From: an uncultured Clostridia bacterium | Lineage (GTDB): Bacteria; Bacillota; Clostridia; TANB77; CAG-508 | Length of the DNA stretch: 64,000 nt | Direction of reading: 5' to 3' | Assembly (NCBI GenBank): GCA_944392175.1 | Contig: CALXVT010000007.1 | Span: 1-64,000 of the forward strand | The notes under the pieces: generated by a model | The model's input: the letters and a program-made list of their open reading frames with translations, nothing else | What the model was told of the DNA's origin: nothing | Databases searched by the model: none | Made by a program: the position numbers and the translations under genes | Shown here: one piece after another, positions 34,781 through 44,922 of the stretch | Position numbering within the stretch: the stretch's first letter is position 1 | How the letters are laid out: every line of letters begins with the position of its first letter

Positions 34781-35692
34781 TTAATCTAATTTATTTATAG
34801 CATTTCTAATTTCATTTGCTGAATTTTCAAATTTTGATATTTCTTCTTTACTAAGAGCCATTACACCAGTTCTTTCTATTCCGTTTATACCAACAACAGA
34901 AGGTGTGCTAATAAAAACTTTTTGAATTGGGTCATATGAAGAAACACATAAAATTGCTTTTTCATCTTCTATAATAGCTTTAGTAATTCTTGTTAATGCA
35001 GATGCTATGCCATAGCATGTATAATTCTTTTTTTGCGAAATTAAAAATCCCATTTTTCTGGTTCTATCTTCTAAATCATTCATTTCTTCTAAAGATAAGT
35101 AATTACGAATTGGTTCTAAGCCAATTTTTGAACTACACCATGCCACAAATTGACTATTTCCATGTTCACCTATAACATTTGCATGTACACTTTGTGGTGA
35201 AATTTTTAATTTATCTGCAATTAAATTTTGAAGTCTTGCAGAATCTAGTAATGTTCCAGAACCAATTACTTTATTAGAATTAAAACCAGAATATTTCCAT
35301 GTAATATATGTCATAACATCTAGTGGATTACCTGCAATTAAAAATATTCCTTTAAAATTTGTAGATTTAACATTTTGTACAATATTTTTGAATATTTTAT
35401 TTGCTTCAAATAAATCTTCCATTCTAGAAGTTTTATCTGACCTTTGGCTTACACCAGCTGTTATACAACAAATAGTTGCATCATTACAATCTTCATATGT
35501 TCCAGATTTAATTTTTATATTACTATTAGTAAAAGGTATACTGTTTGATAAGTCCAATGCTTCGCCTTCAGTTTTTGTAATATTAATATCAACTAAAACA
35601 ATTTCGTGAATATTAATATTAGAATTTAAAAGTGAATAAGCATAGCTTACTCCAACATTACCTGAACCTATAATTACTACTTTATTTATCAT
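34781..35692 (-). CDS. ldh: L-lactate dehydrogenase
   Basis: Reduces pyruvate to lactate and regenerates NAD+ in fermentation. The 303 residues match. Seen: VVIIGSGNVGVSYA (NAD-binding), LVDI acidic strand end, ITAGVSQRSDKTSRMEDL (specificity loop; the Gln fits LDH rather than MDH), AGNPLDVMTYITWKYSG, GSGTLLDSARLQ and IGEHGNSQF with the catalytic His. The loop shows RSDK in place of the common KPGE, and the 'AGVNP'-type Val is Asn (AGNP), so substrate range could differ from the standard enzyme. AGGAGG precedes the ATG. Confidence 0.92.
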   Translation of the reverse strand: MINKVVIIGSGNVGVSYAYSLLNSNINIHEIVLVDINITKTEGEALDLSNSIPFTNSNIKIKSGTYEDCNDATICCITAGVSQRSDKTSRMEDLFEANKIFKNIVQNVKSTNFKGIFLIAGNPLDVMTYITWKYSGFNSNKVIGSGTLLDSARLQNLIADKLKISPQSVHANVIGEHGNSQFVAWCSSKIGLEPIRNYLSLEEMNDLEDRTRKMGFLISQKKNYTCYGIASALTRITKAIIEDEKAILCVSSYDPIQKVFISTPSVVGINGIERTGVMALSKEEISKFENSANEIRNAINKLD

Positions 35693-35811
35693 TTGTAAGG
35701 ACCTCCTAAAAAAAACGTCTATTATATTATAGTCTAAAATTAGCTGACTTTCAAGAAAAATGCTAAAAAATCTAAGTGTTATGTAAAATTATTAATATTA
35801 TATTAAAAATA

Positions 35812-35840
35812 TTGACTATTAAATATAAAAAATGTAATAT
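35812..35840 (+). promoter_or_regulatory. SigA-type promoter for the ABC transporter genes
   Basis: TTGACT, 17-base spacer, TAATAT; 27 bases ahead of the ATG at 35868. Confidence 0.6.
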
Positions 35841-35867
35841 GTTGAAAAAACAAGAAAGGGGAAAAAT

Positions 35868-36593
35868 ATGATTAAATTAGAAAATGTTTCTAAGTCATAT
35901 GTAAAAGGTAAAAAATCTGTAGATTCATTAGACTTAGAAATAAAAGATGGTGAAATATTTGGCTTTTTAGGACCAAATGGTGCTGGAAAGACTACAACAA
36001 TAAAAATGGTTACAGGAATATTAAATTCAGATGAAGGTAAAATATTAGTAGATGATAAAGATATAAAAATTGATAGCATTTCTGCTAAAAAAACAATTGG
36101 ATTTGTTCCAGATACACCTGATATTTTTTTAAAACTAAAAGGAATAGAATATTTGAATTTTATGGGAGATATTTACGAAGTTCCAAAAGAAATAAGGACA
36201 CAAAGAATAGAAGAACTAACAAAAAAATTTGAAATATATGATAATTTAAATGAAGAGATGCAAGGATATTCACATGGTATGCGTCAAAAAATAATTATAT
36301 GTGGAGCACTTTTAAGTAATCCAAAGAACTGGATATTAGACGAGCCTATGACAGGTTTAGATCCAAAAGCATCATATGACCTAAAGGAAATGATGAGAAA
36401 ACATGCAAAGGAAGGTAATTGTGTTTTCTTTTCTACACATGTTTTAGAAGTTGCAGAAAAACTATGTGATAGAGTAGGAATAATAAATAAAGGAAAACTT
36501 ATTTTTGTGGGAACTTTTGATGATATGAAAGCTAAATTAAAAGATAATGGAACATTGGAAGAACTATTTTTGGAGATTACACAAGATGAATAA
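35868..36593 (+). CDS. ABC transporter ATP-binding protein
   Basis: The ATPase of an export-type ABC-2 system. The 241 residues carry Walker A (GPNGAGKTTT), a Q-loop region (FVPDTPDIF, without the usual Gln), an ABC signature degenerated to YSHGMRQK (normally LSGGQ), Walker B (NWILDEPMTGLDP) and the H-loop His (FFSTHVLEVAEKL). It resembles the ABC-2 exporter ATPases of drug or lantibiotic type. AAGGGGA precedes the ATG. The last bases overlap the permease ATG (ATGAATAA), so they are coupled. The permease partner is broken by two frameshifts. Confidence 0.93.
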   Translation: MIKLENVSKSYVKGKKSVDSLDLEIKDGEIFGFLGPNGAGKTTTIKMVTGILNSDEGKILVDDKDIKIDSISAKKTIGFVPDTPDIFLKLKGIEYLNFMGDIYEVPKEIRTQRIEELTKKFEIYDNLNEEMQGYSHGMRQKIIICGALLSNPKNWILDEPMTGLDPKASYDLKEMMRKHAKEGNCVFFSTHVLEVAEKLCDRVGIINKGKLIFVGTFDDMKAKLKDNGTLEELFLEITQDE

Positions 36594-38231
36594 GATATTT
36601 TCTTTAACAAAAGTTCTCCTAAAAAATTCCTTCCAAAAATACGATGAAAATAATAATAAAAAAACAAGTAAAGTACGGTAAAATAATTTTGTATGCTATT
36701 TTATTAGTATATTTAATGGGAATATTTGGATTTTTATCTTATGGATTAATTACAACATTAATGCAAATACAGCAAGAAGCAATGTTTATAGGAATATTTC
36801 TATTAGCTTTAGCTATGCTTACTTTAATACAATCAATTATTTCAGCAACTAATGTATTTTATTTTTCAAAAGATTTAGACTATATATTGCCATTACCGTT
36901 AAAGTCAAGTGAAATATTAGTTTCAAAGTTAAATGTAATTTTGGTAACAGAATATATAATGGAAATAATGTTTGCGCTTGCACCAATAATTGTATATGGA
37001 TTATTAACTTCAGCAGGTCCAATCTTTTATATAGTTGCATTACTGGTATTATTAATATTTCCTATAATACCAATATTAATTGCTACATTTATTATAATGA
37101 TAATAATGAGTTTTTCAAAAGGAGCAAAGAATAAAGATAGATTTAAATTAATAGCTCCAATACTTGGAATTATAATAGCACTTGTAATATCATTTTCTGT
37201 TTCTGGAACATCAGAAGTAAGTGATGATCAATTAATAGAAATTCTAATGCAGGCTAATAGTATGGTAGAAGTAGTAAGTGACAGTTTGCCAGTAATAAAG
37301 CCAGCAATTAATGCTATAGTAGATTCAAGTTTTATAGAATTTTTAAAATTATTAGGAGTTACAGCAATAATTTATATAGTATTTATACTAATTGGTAATA
37401 AACTTTATTTTAGAGGTGCAGTTGGAAATTTATCATCTGGAGCTAAAAAGGGAAGAAATATTACTGGAAAAGATATAAAGATAAATTCCGTTCGGAAAAT
37501 CATATGTAAAAAAAGAATTTGAAACATTATTTAAAAATCCAATATTTTTTGTACAATGTGTTTTACCATCAGTAATAATGCCAATTATCTTTTTAGGAAT
37601 ATTTTTAGTAAGTTTTATGAGTAATAATACAGAAGAATCATTAAATGAATTTAGAAATGTTCTAACATCATATATCACAACTCCTATTGGATTAGCAGCA
37701 ATTATAGCAATTACAGAATTTTTAACAAGTATGTTATATATTGCTCCAACAGCGATTTCAAGGGATGGAAGTAATGCAGTATTTATGAAATATATTCCAG
37801 TTTCATATTATAAACAAATAATATATAAAGGGATACCAAATGTAGTATTTGGGACAATTACTTCATTAATTGTTTTAATAATTGTTTGGGTAGTAGCTAG
37901 ACCATCAATTATATTTTTATTAGTAGCATTTATAATTAATTTAATTTTATTATGTTTGCAAACTTTATTAATGGAATTAGTAGATCTAAGAAAACCAAAA
38001 CTAGAATGGACTACAGAATATGCAGTAGTAAAACAAAATATGAATTTATTTTGGCCATTTGTATTAAATTTATTAGAAATTGGCATAATATTTATAGTAT
38101 CAATACCACTAAGCTTTACAAATTATTTTGTAACAGCAGGTATCATTATAATATTACATATTATAATTACTTATTTAGTAAATAATTATATTTATAAAAA
38201 TCAAAATAAATTATTTAATAAGATAAGTTAA
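36586..38231 (+). pseudogene. ABC-2 transporter permease, interrupted by two +1 frameshifts
   Basis: Reading from the ATG at 36586 the product is MNKIFSLTKVLLKN..., stopping soon after a seven-A run at 36658-36664. With one A fewer the frame runs into VKYGKIILYAILLVYLMG and on through several membrane helices to about 37490, where a second +1 shift at GGAAAATCA restores a frame reading SYVKKEFETLFKNP and more helices, ending at 38231. Together they give about 547 residues, a normal length for this permease type. Both shifts are an extra base in an A run. The ATPase gene upstream is intact. Real decay, phase variation, slippage or read error are all possible. Confidence 0.8.
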
Positions 38232-38246
38232 AACTAAGGAGGAAAC

Positions 38247-38846
38247 ATGAATATAGGTATTGATTTAGATGGTGTACTTACTAATTTTAATGAATTTTGT
38301 ATGAATTATGGAACAAAATTTGCTTCTGAAATAGGACAAGGTAAAATTATAAATCCTAAAGGCTATGAAAGTATAGAGATTTTTAGCTGGAGTGAACAGA
38401 CAGATATAGAATTCTGGAAAAGATATAAAGAAAAATATTCGACAACAGAACCAGCTAGACCATTTGCAAAAGAGGTTTTAGATAAATTAAAAGAAGATGG
38501 ACATAAAATATTTATTATAACTGCTAGATCAAATGAATTTAAAGAAATAGAGGAAAAAGAAAAAATGCAAGATATAGTAAGATACTGGTTTAAAGCAAAT
38601 AATTTATATTATGATGAATTAATTTTTTCTACAACTAATAAATTGGGAAATTGTAGAGAAAACAATATAGATATTATGGTAGAAGATAGTCCTCATAATA
38701 TAAAACAACTTGCAGAATTTTTACCAGTAATCTGTTTTGATACAAGATATAACAGAGATTGTGAAGGCAAAAATATTATTAGATGTTATAGTTTTTATGA
38801 TATTTATGAAAAAATTAAAGAATTTGAAAGAACAAAAGGGGCATAA
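38247..38846 (+). CDS. HAD-family 5'-nucleotidase-like phosphatase
   Basis: A 199-residue HAD hydrolase of the deoxynucleotidase-like (NT5C) group. Seen: motif I GIDLDGVLTNF with the nucleophile Asp and acid Asp, motif II FIITARS, and motif IV VEDSPHNI with the metal-binding Asp; the motif III Lys is probably in the STTNKLG segment. The helical cap follows motif I (ASEIGQGKII...EFWKRYKEKY). Natural substrate unknown; nucleotides are likely from the family. AAGGAGG precedes the ATG, 15 bases after the broken permease. Confidence 0.85.
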   Translation: MNIGIDLDGVLTNFNEFCMNYGTKFASEIGQGKIINPKGYESIEIFSWSEQTDIEFWKRYKEKYSTTEPARPFAKEVLDKLKEDGHKIFIITARSNEFKEIEEKEKMQDIVRYWFKANNLYYDELIFSTTNKLGNCRENNIDIMVEDSPHNIKQLAEFLPVICFDTRYNRDCEGKNIIRCYSFYDIYEKIKEFERTKGA

Positions 38847-38936
38847 TTAAAGTTTTAATGCCGTTTTAAATAGCTTACATGCCCCGTCTTTGTTCGTTCG
38901 CCAAAATTGCACAGCAATTTTGTGTGAAATTTATTT

Positions 38937-38974
38937 ATATAGTAGGAAAGTTCAGGAGAACTTTCCTACTATAT
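38937..38974. other. Perfect 17-bp hairpin
   Basis: ATATAGTAGGAAAGTTC / GAACTTTCCTACTATAT with a 4-base AGGA loop, between the nucleotidase gene and the terminator at 38976. A smaller hairpin (CAAAATTGC/GCAATTTTG) precedes it near 38911-38932. Confidence 0.75.
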
Positions 38975-38975
38975 A

Positions 38976-39008
38976 AAAAGCATCCAACTAAATAGGTTGG
39001 ATGCTTTT
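38976..39008. terminator. Bidirectional terminator
   Basis: AAAAGCATCCAAC / GTTGGATGCTTTT, 13-bp perfect stem. Ten bases from the stop of the minus-strand P-type ATPase. Confidence 0.9.
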
Positions 39009-39018
39009 GTGTTAGAGA

Positions 39019-41670
39019 TTAAATAATTGTCAATTTGAATTTTCTTTTTATAAATTTAGTAATTTCTACAAGAATTACAGGTAAAATTGAAAGTCCAATG
39101 GTTATAGCCCATTCAATTGGTTTTAATATGCTTAAACTAAATATATTTCTAATAACAGGTACAAATAAAATTATTAGTAATAAAACAAAAGATGATAATA
39201 ATGCAAAGAATAAATATTTATTATGTCCATTTCCTTTTGTAAAAATAGAATCTGTATTAGATCTTTGGTTAAAAGCATGTAGCATTTGTGAAATTGCTAA
39301 AACAGTAAAAGCCATTGTTTGCCCTACAATATAACTATCTGTATTATATCCAATTAAAAATGCAGAAATTGTAGCAATAGTTATAAAAATACCATGTAAT
39401 ATAACTCTAGATACTAAGGCTTTTTCAAAAAGACTTCCAGATTTAACAGGTTTTTCTTTCATAACATTTTTACTTGCAGGATCAACTCCTAAAGCCAAAG
39501 CAGGAAGTGAATCTGTTGCTAAATTTATACATAAAATGTGTATAGCCAAGATTGGCGGATCCCAGTTTAATAGTGTAGCAATAAACAATGTTAAAATTTC
39601 TGCAATATTTCCAGCAAGCAAAAATTGAATTACTTTTTGAATGTTTTTATAAACTCTACGTCCTTCTTTTATTGCATAAACTATGGTTGTAAAATCATCA
39701 TCTAACAAAATCATATCTGATGCATCTTTTGCAACATCTGTACCATTAATCCCCATAGATATACCAATATCTGCTTTATTAAGTGCAGGTGCATCATTTA
39801 CACCATCACCAGTCATAGCAACAACTTCACCATTTCTTTTTAATGAGTTTACAATTCTTAATTTGTGGTTAGGAGAAACTCTTGCAAAAACGGAAGTAGT
39901 TTCTACAGCTTTATCTAATTCCTCATCAGTCATATTATCAAGTTCAGTTCCTGTAATTGCTTTTGTATTTTTATCATAAATTCCAAGCTCTTTTGCAATG
40001 GCTTTTGCAGTAATTACATGATCTCCTGTAATCATAATAGTTCTAATTCCGGCATTTTTACAAGTTTTTATAGAATTTGGAACTTCTAGTCTTGGAGGAT
40101 CAATCATTCCAACAATTCCAATAAATGTTAAATTAAATTCAACATTTTCTTCTTCATCTTCAGGTACTTTATTTAAGATTTTTTTAGCGAATCCTAAAAC
40201 TCTTAGTGCTTCAGAAGAAAGAGTATTATTTAGATTAAGTATTTTTTCCTTATCTTCATTTGTAATAGGGCGTATGCCATTGGATGTAATAACTGTATCA
40301 CATAGTTCTAATAATTCATCTAAAGCACCTTTTACATATGCTGTAATTTCTCCATCTATATTATGGACAGTTGTCATACGTTTTCTATCGGAATCAAAAG
40401 GCTGTTCAAAAAGTCTTTCATATTTACGTTCCAAATCCTCCTGATTAATTTTAAAATAATCTCTACCAAGAAGTAAAAGTGCACCTTCTGTTGGATCACC
40501 AATAATCATATTTTTATTGTTTTTATCAAAAGTAGCATCATTGCATAAAAGACCTGAATAAATTAAGTCTTTGTACAACTCTTGGTTTGAGATAGAATTT
40601 GGTGTAATAGCTGAATTATTTAAAATATCATCTACATTTGCTAGTTTTTTAACGACCATTCTATTTTGTGTAAGAGTACCAGTTTTATCTGAACAAATAA
40701 CAGTACTGCTACCAAGAGTTTCTACTGCTGGTAGTTTCCTAATTAATGCATTTTCTTTTGCCATACGTTTTACACCAAGGGCCATAACGATAGTAGCTGT
40801 AGCTGGCAAACCTTCTGGAATAATAGAGATTGCAAGTGAAATTGCAGTCATAAATAATGGAAGAATTGGTCTTTTATAAAGTAATCCAATAACAAAAATA
40901 ATTACACATACAATTAATCCTACTATACTTAATGTTTTACCTACTGCTGAAAGTTTCCTTTTTAAAGGAGTATCAAATTCATCAGAATTATTAAGAAGTG
41001 AAGCTATATGTCCAACTTCTGTGTCCATTCCAGTTGCTATTACTACACCAATGCCTCTACCATAAGTTATAAGAGAAGAGGTATATGCCATATTAATTCT
41101 ATCAGCTAAGAAACAATCTGGTTTTAAAACTTCATCAGCATCTTTTTCTACTGGAACAGTTTCACCAGTAAGTGCAGATTCTTGTATTTTTAAATTAGCA
41201 CTTTCTATAAGCCTGATATCTGCAGGAACAACACTTCCAGCTTCCAAAATAACAATATCACCAATAACTAGTTCTGAAGCAGGAATAATTATTTCTGAAT
41301 TATTCCTAATAACATGTGCGGTAGGTGCACTCATGTTTTTTAACGCTTCAATAGAAGCTTCAGCTTTTTTTTGCTGTACAACACTTATAATAGTGTTAAT
41401 AAAAACTATGAATAAAATAACATATCCTTCAACAAATTCATCTAATAAGAAGGATAAAATGCTAGCTAATATAAGAATTATAATCATAGGATCTTTTAAT
41501 TCATATAAAGCTAATTTAAAAATGCTTTTTCTTTTCTTTTTAGAAAGTTCATTATATCCATAAACCTTTTGTCTACTTCGAACTTCCTCATCACTTAATC
41601 CATAATCAGAAGTTTTAAGTTTCTCTAAGACTTCCGATTCAGAAAGCGAATGCCAATTTTCTTGATCCAA
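39019..41670 (-). CDS. Calcium-type P-type ATPase (P2A)
   Basis: Pumps cations, most likely Ca2+, out of the cell using ATP. The 883 residues are typical. Seen: N-terminal cation ATPase domain ([11 protein letters not shown]), [10 protein letters not shown] (actuator), IPEGLPA in M4, phosphorylation site [14 protein letters not shown] (nucleotide domain), [38 protein letters not shown] (hinge), [10 protein letters not shown] in M5 and [13 protein letters not shown] in M6. M4 Glu, M5 Asn/Glu and M6 Asn/Thr/Asp match Ca2+ pumps such as SERCA and LMCA1. Ten membrane helices expected. AAAGGAG precedes the ATG. Confidence 0.94.
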   Translation of the reverse strand: MDQENWHSLSESEVLEKLKTSDYGLSDEEVRSRQKVYGYNELSKKKRKSIFKLALYELKDPMIIILILASILSFLLDEFVEGYVILFIVFINTIISVVQQKKAEASIEALKNMSAPTAHVIRNNSEIIIPASELVIGDIVILEAGSVVPADIRLIESANLKIQESALTGETVPVEKDADEVLKPDCFLADRINMAYTSSLITYGRGIGVVIATGMDTEVGHIASLLNNSDEFDTPLKRKLSAVGKTLSIVGLIVCVIIFVIGLLYKRPILPLFMTAISLAISIIPEGLPATATIVMALGVKRMAKENALIRKLPAVETLGSSTVICSDKTGTLTQNRMVVKKLANVDDILNNSAITPNSISNQELYKDLIYSGLLCNDATFDKNNKNMIIGDPTEGALLLLGRDYFKINQEDLERKYERLFEQPFDSDRKRMTTVHNIDGEITAYVKGALDELLELCDTVITSNGIRPITNEDKEKILNLNNTLSSEALRVLGFAKKILNKVPEDEEENVEFNLTFIGIVGMIDPPRLEVPNSIKTCKNAGIRTIMITGDHVITAKAIAKELGIYDKNTKAITGTELDNMTDEELDKAVETTSVFARVSPNHKLRIVNSLKRNGEVVAMTGDGVNDAPALNKADIGISMGINGTDVAKDASDMILLDDDFTTIVYAIKEGRRVYKNIQKVIQFLLAGNIAEILTLFIATLLNWDPPILAIHILCINLATDSLPALALGVDPASKNVMKEKPVKSGSLFEKALVSRVILHGIFITIATISAFLIGYNTDSYIVGQTMAFTVLAISQMLHAFNQRSNTDSIFTKGNGHNKYLFFALLSSFVLLLIILFVPVIRNIFSLSILKPIEWAITIGLSILPVILVEITKFIKRKFKLTII

Positions 41671-41780
41671 CTAACAAGCAACTCCTTTCATAATAAATTA
41701 TATCCAAATTATAACAAACTTAATAAAAAAAGAAAATTAATATTGCAATTTATTAAAAATATTAATAAGATATGGAAAAA

Positions 41781-41801
41781 AGGGATAATCCTAAGATCCC
41801 T
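41781..41801. repeat. Short palindrome with GGGATAATCC core
   Basis: AGGGAT / ATCCCT stem around the same GGGATAATCC core as the glgP terminator; lies between divergent genes, so it is not a terminator of either. Confidence 0.5.
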
Positions 41802-41904
41802 ATTATATAAAAATTTTGAAAATAGATGTATAAGTATGGTTGCAGTAATCTACATATGTAGTAACTTATCGAACCAATAAAGGTACTAAAAAAGGGAGGA
41901 ATAA

Positions 41905-42747
41905 ATGGAAAAGAAAGAAACTAAAGAAAAGAAAAAATTTACTATACTAGGAATGACAATATGGAAATTGCTTGCATATTTTATTATTTATAGTGTTTTA
42001 GGATATTTAATAGAAACACTATTTGGATTAGTTACAAAAGGTGTAATAGAAAGTAGAAAAAGCTTTATATACGGACCATTTTGTGCCATATATGGTGTTG
42101 GTGCAGTAATCATGATTGGTTCATTAAGGCATTTTAAAAAGAATAATTTTACACTATTTTTTGGAGGATTTTTAATTGGTTCAATTGTCGAATATTTTGT
42201 AAGTTTATTTGGAGAGATGATGCTTCATGTAAAATGGTGGGATTATTCTAATATTCCATTTAATTTAAATGGTAGAATTTGTGTATATTTCTCAATCTTC
42301 TGGGGAATTCTAGCAATCTTTTTAATGACATATATAAATAAAAAAGTAGATATGCTAATTGATTGGATAAAACAAAAAATTAATATAAAATTATTAAAAG
42401 CATGCACAATATTGTTGATTATTTTTATGTTTGTTGATTGTATTTATACAGCAGTTGCTCTTAGAATGTTTTATGCAAGAATAGAACATAGTGGATTAAT
42501 ACAAATGCAAAACGGAGAACAATATTTATTAGATTATGAAGAAATTCAAAATGCACCAGGTGTAAATGAATTTATGGAAAAATATTTAAATGATGAGGTA
42601 ATGTTAAAAACATTCCCAAATTTGAAAGTAACAGATATAAATGGAAATATTGTACTTGTAAAAGAAGTTTTTCCAGAAATTCAGCCCTATTATGTAAGAA
42701 TATTTACACCAAGAGAAAGAAATAGAGATATTATACAAGAGAACTAA
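41905..42747 (+). CDS. CmpB-like putative ABC-transporter membrane protein (paralogue of 34177)
   Basis: A 280-residue membrane protein with the same core as the 34177-34737 product: YSVLGYLIETLFGLV, FIYGPFCAIYGVGAV, VEYFVSLFGEMML, VKWWDYSN and NLNGRICVY. About five helices to residue ~185, then a C-terminal soluble part of ~95 residues (from about 190) not found in the shorter paralogue. A charged start (MEKKETKEKKK) precedes helix 1. GGGAGG lies ahead of the ATG. The family's true function is uncertain despite its ABC label. Confidence 0.8.
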   Translation: MEKKETKEKKKFTILGMTIWKLLAYFIIYSVLGYLIETLFGLVTKGVIESRKSFIYGPFCAIYGVGAVIMIGSLRHFKKNNFTLFFGGFLIGSIVEYFVSLFGEMMLHVKWWDYSNIPFNLNGRICVYFSIFWGILAIFLMTYINKKVDMLIDWIKQKINIKLLKACTILLIIFMFVDCIYTAVALRMFYARIEHSGLIQMQNGEQYLLDYEEIQNAPGVNEFMEKYLNDEVMLKTFPNLKVTDINGNIVLVKEVFPEIQPYYVRIFTPRERNRDIIQEN

Positions 42748-42768
42748 AGTTCAAAAAGGAGTGAAAGT

Positions 42769-43129
42769 ATGGAAAAATTAGCATTTATATCAGATATACA
42801 TTCAAATATAGTTGCATTAACAATATATGCAAAAAATTAGAAATAAAACAATCATAAATATTGGAAGTGTTGGAAATACAATTGAAATTTCTATTCCTAA
42901 TGATTGGAATGAAGATATGAGCGAAATTACACAAGCACATTATTGTATAATTGAAGGAGATATTGATTCAAAAGAAAGAATTTCTTTGTCAATTCAATTT
43001 GTAAGAGTTCCATATGATATAGAGGAAGAACTTAAATTAGCTAGAAGAAATAATTCACCAAGTTATGAAAAATATGAATTGGAATTAACTAAAGGAAAAT
43101 ATAGAGGAAAGAAGAAGCTTAATAAATAA
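42769..43129 (+). pseudogene. Metallophosphoesterase remnant with internal deletion and frameshift
   Basis: The first codons read MEKLAFISDIHSNIVALT, the D-x-H start of a calcineurin-type phosphoesterase, but stop at 42840. From 42827 in another frame the sequence reads INIGSVGNTIE, Y-C-I-I-E-GDIDS and SIQFVRVPYDIEEELKLA, the C-terminal end of the same family. The middle (about 150 residues with GD, GNH(D/E) and GH motifs) is missing. So a gene has collapsed by internal deletion plus a frame change. A CTAAAGTTCAAAAAGGAG piece of the palindromic repeat lies just upstream. The ORF from 42827 could be translated but would lack a ribosome site. Confidence 0.8.
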
Positions 43130-43172
43130 AACAATATGATAGTAATATAATAAAAGAAAGTGAGAAAGAATA

Positions 43173-43709
43173 ATGGAATTTATAGATATTTTAACAGAAG
43201 ATGGAAAAGAAACTGGAATAAAAAAAGAAAGAAATTTAGTTCATGTAGATGGAGATTGGCATAAAGTTGTTCAAATTTTTGTAATTAATAATCAGGGAAT
43301 TTTATTGCAACAAAGAGCTTTGACAAAAAAATCAGATCCAGGTAAATGGTGTGCTTCAGCATCTGGACATATTAGCGCCGGAGAAAAAAGCATTGAAGCA
43401 GCAATAAAAGAATTTAAAGAAGAATTAGGAATTAAATTAGACAAAGAAGATTTTAATTTAGTAGATACATTTAAATCTCCTTCAGTAAGAATAAATAATG
43501 GGAATAAAATAATTAATAATCATTTCGTTGATTTATATATTGTAAATAGTGATATAGATATTAAAAATGTAAAATTGCAAAAAGAAGAAGTAAGTCAAGT
43601 AAAATATTATAAAACAGAAGAATTTTGTGAAATGGTAGACAAAAAAGATGATAGATTAACAGATACGCCAATTCTATTTAAAAATGTAATAAAATACTTA
43701 GAAGATTAG
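43173..43709 (+). CDS. Nudix hydrolase (YfcD/IDI-like)
   Basis: A 178-residue Nudix protein. The Nudix box is clear: GHISAGEKSIEAAIKEFKEELG, in two parts (G-x5-E, then [RK]-E-x2-EE-x-G; Arg replaced by Lys). It is preceded by LLQQRALTKKSDPGKWCASASG, which resembles isopentenyl-diphosphate isomerase and the YfcD group, and by an opening FIDILTEDGKETG typical of that subgroup. Substrate cannot be told; IDI activity is not proven, and the organism already has IspH. Next gene starts 10 bases later, so they are co-transcribed. Ends in TAG. Confidence 0.88.
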   Translation: MEFIDILTEDGKETGIKKERNLVHVDGDWHKVVQIFVINNQGILLQQRALTKKSDPGKWCASASGHISAGEKSIEAAIKEFKEELGIKLDKEDFNLVDTFKSPSVRINNGNKIINNHFVDLYIVNSDIDIKNVKLQKEEVSQVKYYKTEEFCEMVDKKDDRLTDTPILFKNVIKYLED

Positions 43710-43719
43710 GAGCAAACAA

Positions 43720-44247
43720 ATGACAATAAATTTTATAGTAGCACAAGTATTTGGAGCAATAGCGTTAATAATATTAATAATTAGTCTTCAAAAAAATAAT
43801 AAAAAAACATTATTAAAATATCAAATTTTTTCAAGTTTATTATATGCAATTCAGTATATATTCTTAAATGCATATACGGGTTGCTTGATGAACCTAGTAT
43901 GTATGGGAAGAAATATTGCTTTTAACAAATATCAAGATAAAAGACCACCAATATATTTGCTAATAATTGTAATATTTTTAATGATTGTATTTTCAGCATT
44001 TACATATGTAGGATATATAAGTTTATTACCAATGATAGCTGTAATTTTATATAGTATTGCAGTATGGAATGGAAATCTAAAATTGATTAGAAGTATTGAA
44101 CTTATATCATGCTCATTATACATTTTATATAATATAAATGTACAAGCATATACAGGATTAGTTGCAACAATAATAGAATTTATTGGGGCATTAATAGCAT
44201 TAGTTAGATTTGATATTAAAGGAAAGGTGGTAACCGAAAATGAATAA
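43720..44247 (+). CDS. YgjV-family inner membrane protein
   Basis: A 175-residue protein with about five to six membrane helices. The start (AQVFGAIALIILIISLQKNN), then QIFSSLLYAIQYIFLNAYTG, a MNLVCMGRN loop and LPMIAVILYSIAVW match the YgjV family, whose function is unknown. AGGAGC precedes the ATG. The final eight bases overlap the next gene, so translation is coupled. The gene order Nudix, YgjV, zinc protein looks like one transcript. Confidence 0.8.
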   Translation: MTINFIVAQVFGAIALIILIISLQKNNKKTLLKYQIFSSLLYAIQYIFLNAYTGCLMNLVCMGRNIAFNKYQDKRPPIYLLIIVIFLMIVFSAFTYVGYISLLPMIAVILYSIAVWNGNLKLIRSIELISCSLYILYNINVQAYTGLVATIIEFIGALIALVRFDIKGKVVTENE

Positions 44248-44908
44248 TTGTAATATAAAATATTGTGGAGAAGATGAAAATGGTAAGGCAAGATATTGGT
44301 GTACTAAACATAAAGATGTAGCAGCAGATGAAAAAGGGAATATGTTAGAAGAATGTTTATGTACATATAAAGAAATATATGACAACAAAGTTTTTATGAA
44401 GAAGGAAGATATAAAAAGTATAAAATTAAAATATCAAAATGTATTAGATAATTTAAGACCTCAAATATTTATAAATGATAAACAAGAAAATAGTGCATTA
44501 CAAATTGAAGACAGTTTACTTGATTTTAAAGATATAGCAGGACTGATGATTGCTAAATTAAATAACATAGACTTAGAGTCATCTTATTGTACATATTGTG
44601 GCATGCCACACACAGATGATGGCTTATTTGCATATACGCCACATGCAAGACATTTATGTCAATATTGCGGATATTTTTATAATGTAGATAAAGCTAATAT
44701 AGGAAATGAATTTGCTCTGTTTTTTGATATACCAAATATTAAAGAAGAAAATGGTGTTATCGAAATAGAAGATAAACTGGCTTTAGATTATGATGCATTT
44801 AATGGAATATTGCTAATAAATAATAAAAGAGGAAACACATTAAAAATTAATAATCAAGAAATTAGTGTAAAAGATTATTTAAATAAATTATTCAAAGATG
44901 AGTATTAA
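44240..44908 (+). CDS. Cysteine-rich protein, probably zinc-binding, unknown function
   Basis: A 222-residue soluble protein with many Cys and His: C-N-I-K-Y-C and YWCTKH at 4-24, ECLCTY near 40, YCTYCGMPH near 117, then HARHLCQYCGYFY near 135. The CxxC pairs with CxxC/H near 115-145 look like a zinc ribbon or rubredoxin-like knuckle. The C-terminal ~75 residues have no Cys and look alpha/beta. I do not recognise a family. It overlaps the YgjV gene by eight bases and is followed by another unknown gene 14 bases later. Confidence 0.65.
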   Translation: MNNCNIKYCGEDENGKARYWCTKHKDVAADEKGNMLEECLCTYKEIYDNKVFMKKEDIKSIKLKYQNVLDNLRPQIFINDKQENSALQIEDSLLDFKDIAGLMIAKLNNIDLESSYCTYCGMPHTDDGLFAYTPHARHLCQYCGYFYNVDKANIGNEFALFFDIPNIKEENGVIEIEDKLALDYDAFNGILLINNKRGNTLKINNQEISVKDYLNKLFKDEY

Positions 44909-44922
44909 AAGGAGAATTTATT

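Noticed and set aside
36644-36670. Programmed -1 frameshift at the A7 run in the permease gene
   Set aside because: The needed shift is +1 in sequence terms, no downstream pseudoknot is seen, and a second shift is also required; decay or slippage is simpler.
42827-43129. Independent 100-residue gene
   Set aside because: Its sequence is the C-terminal end of a metallophosphoesterase whose N-terminus lies just upstream in another frame.
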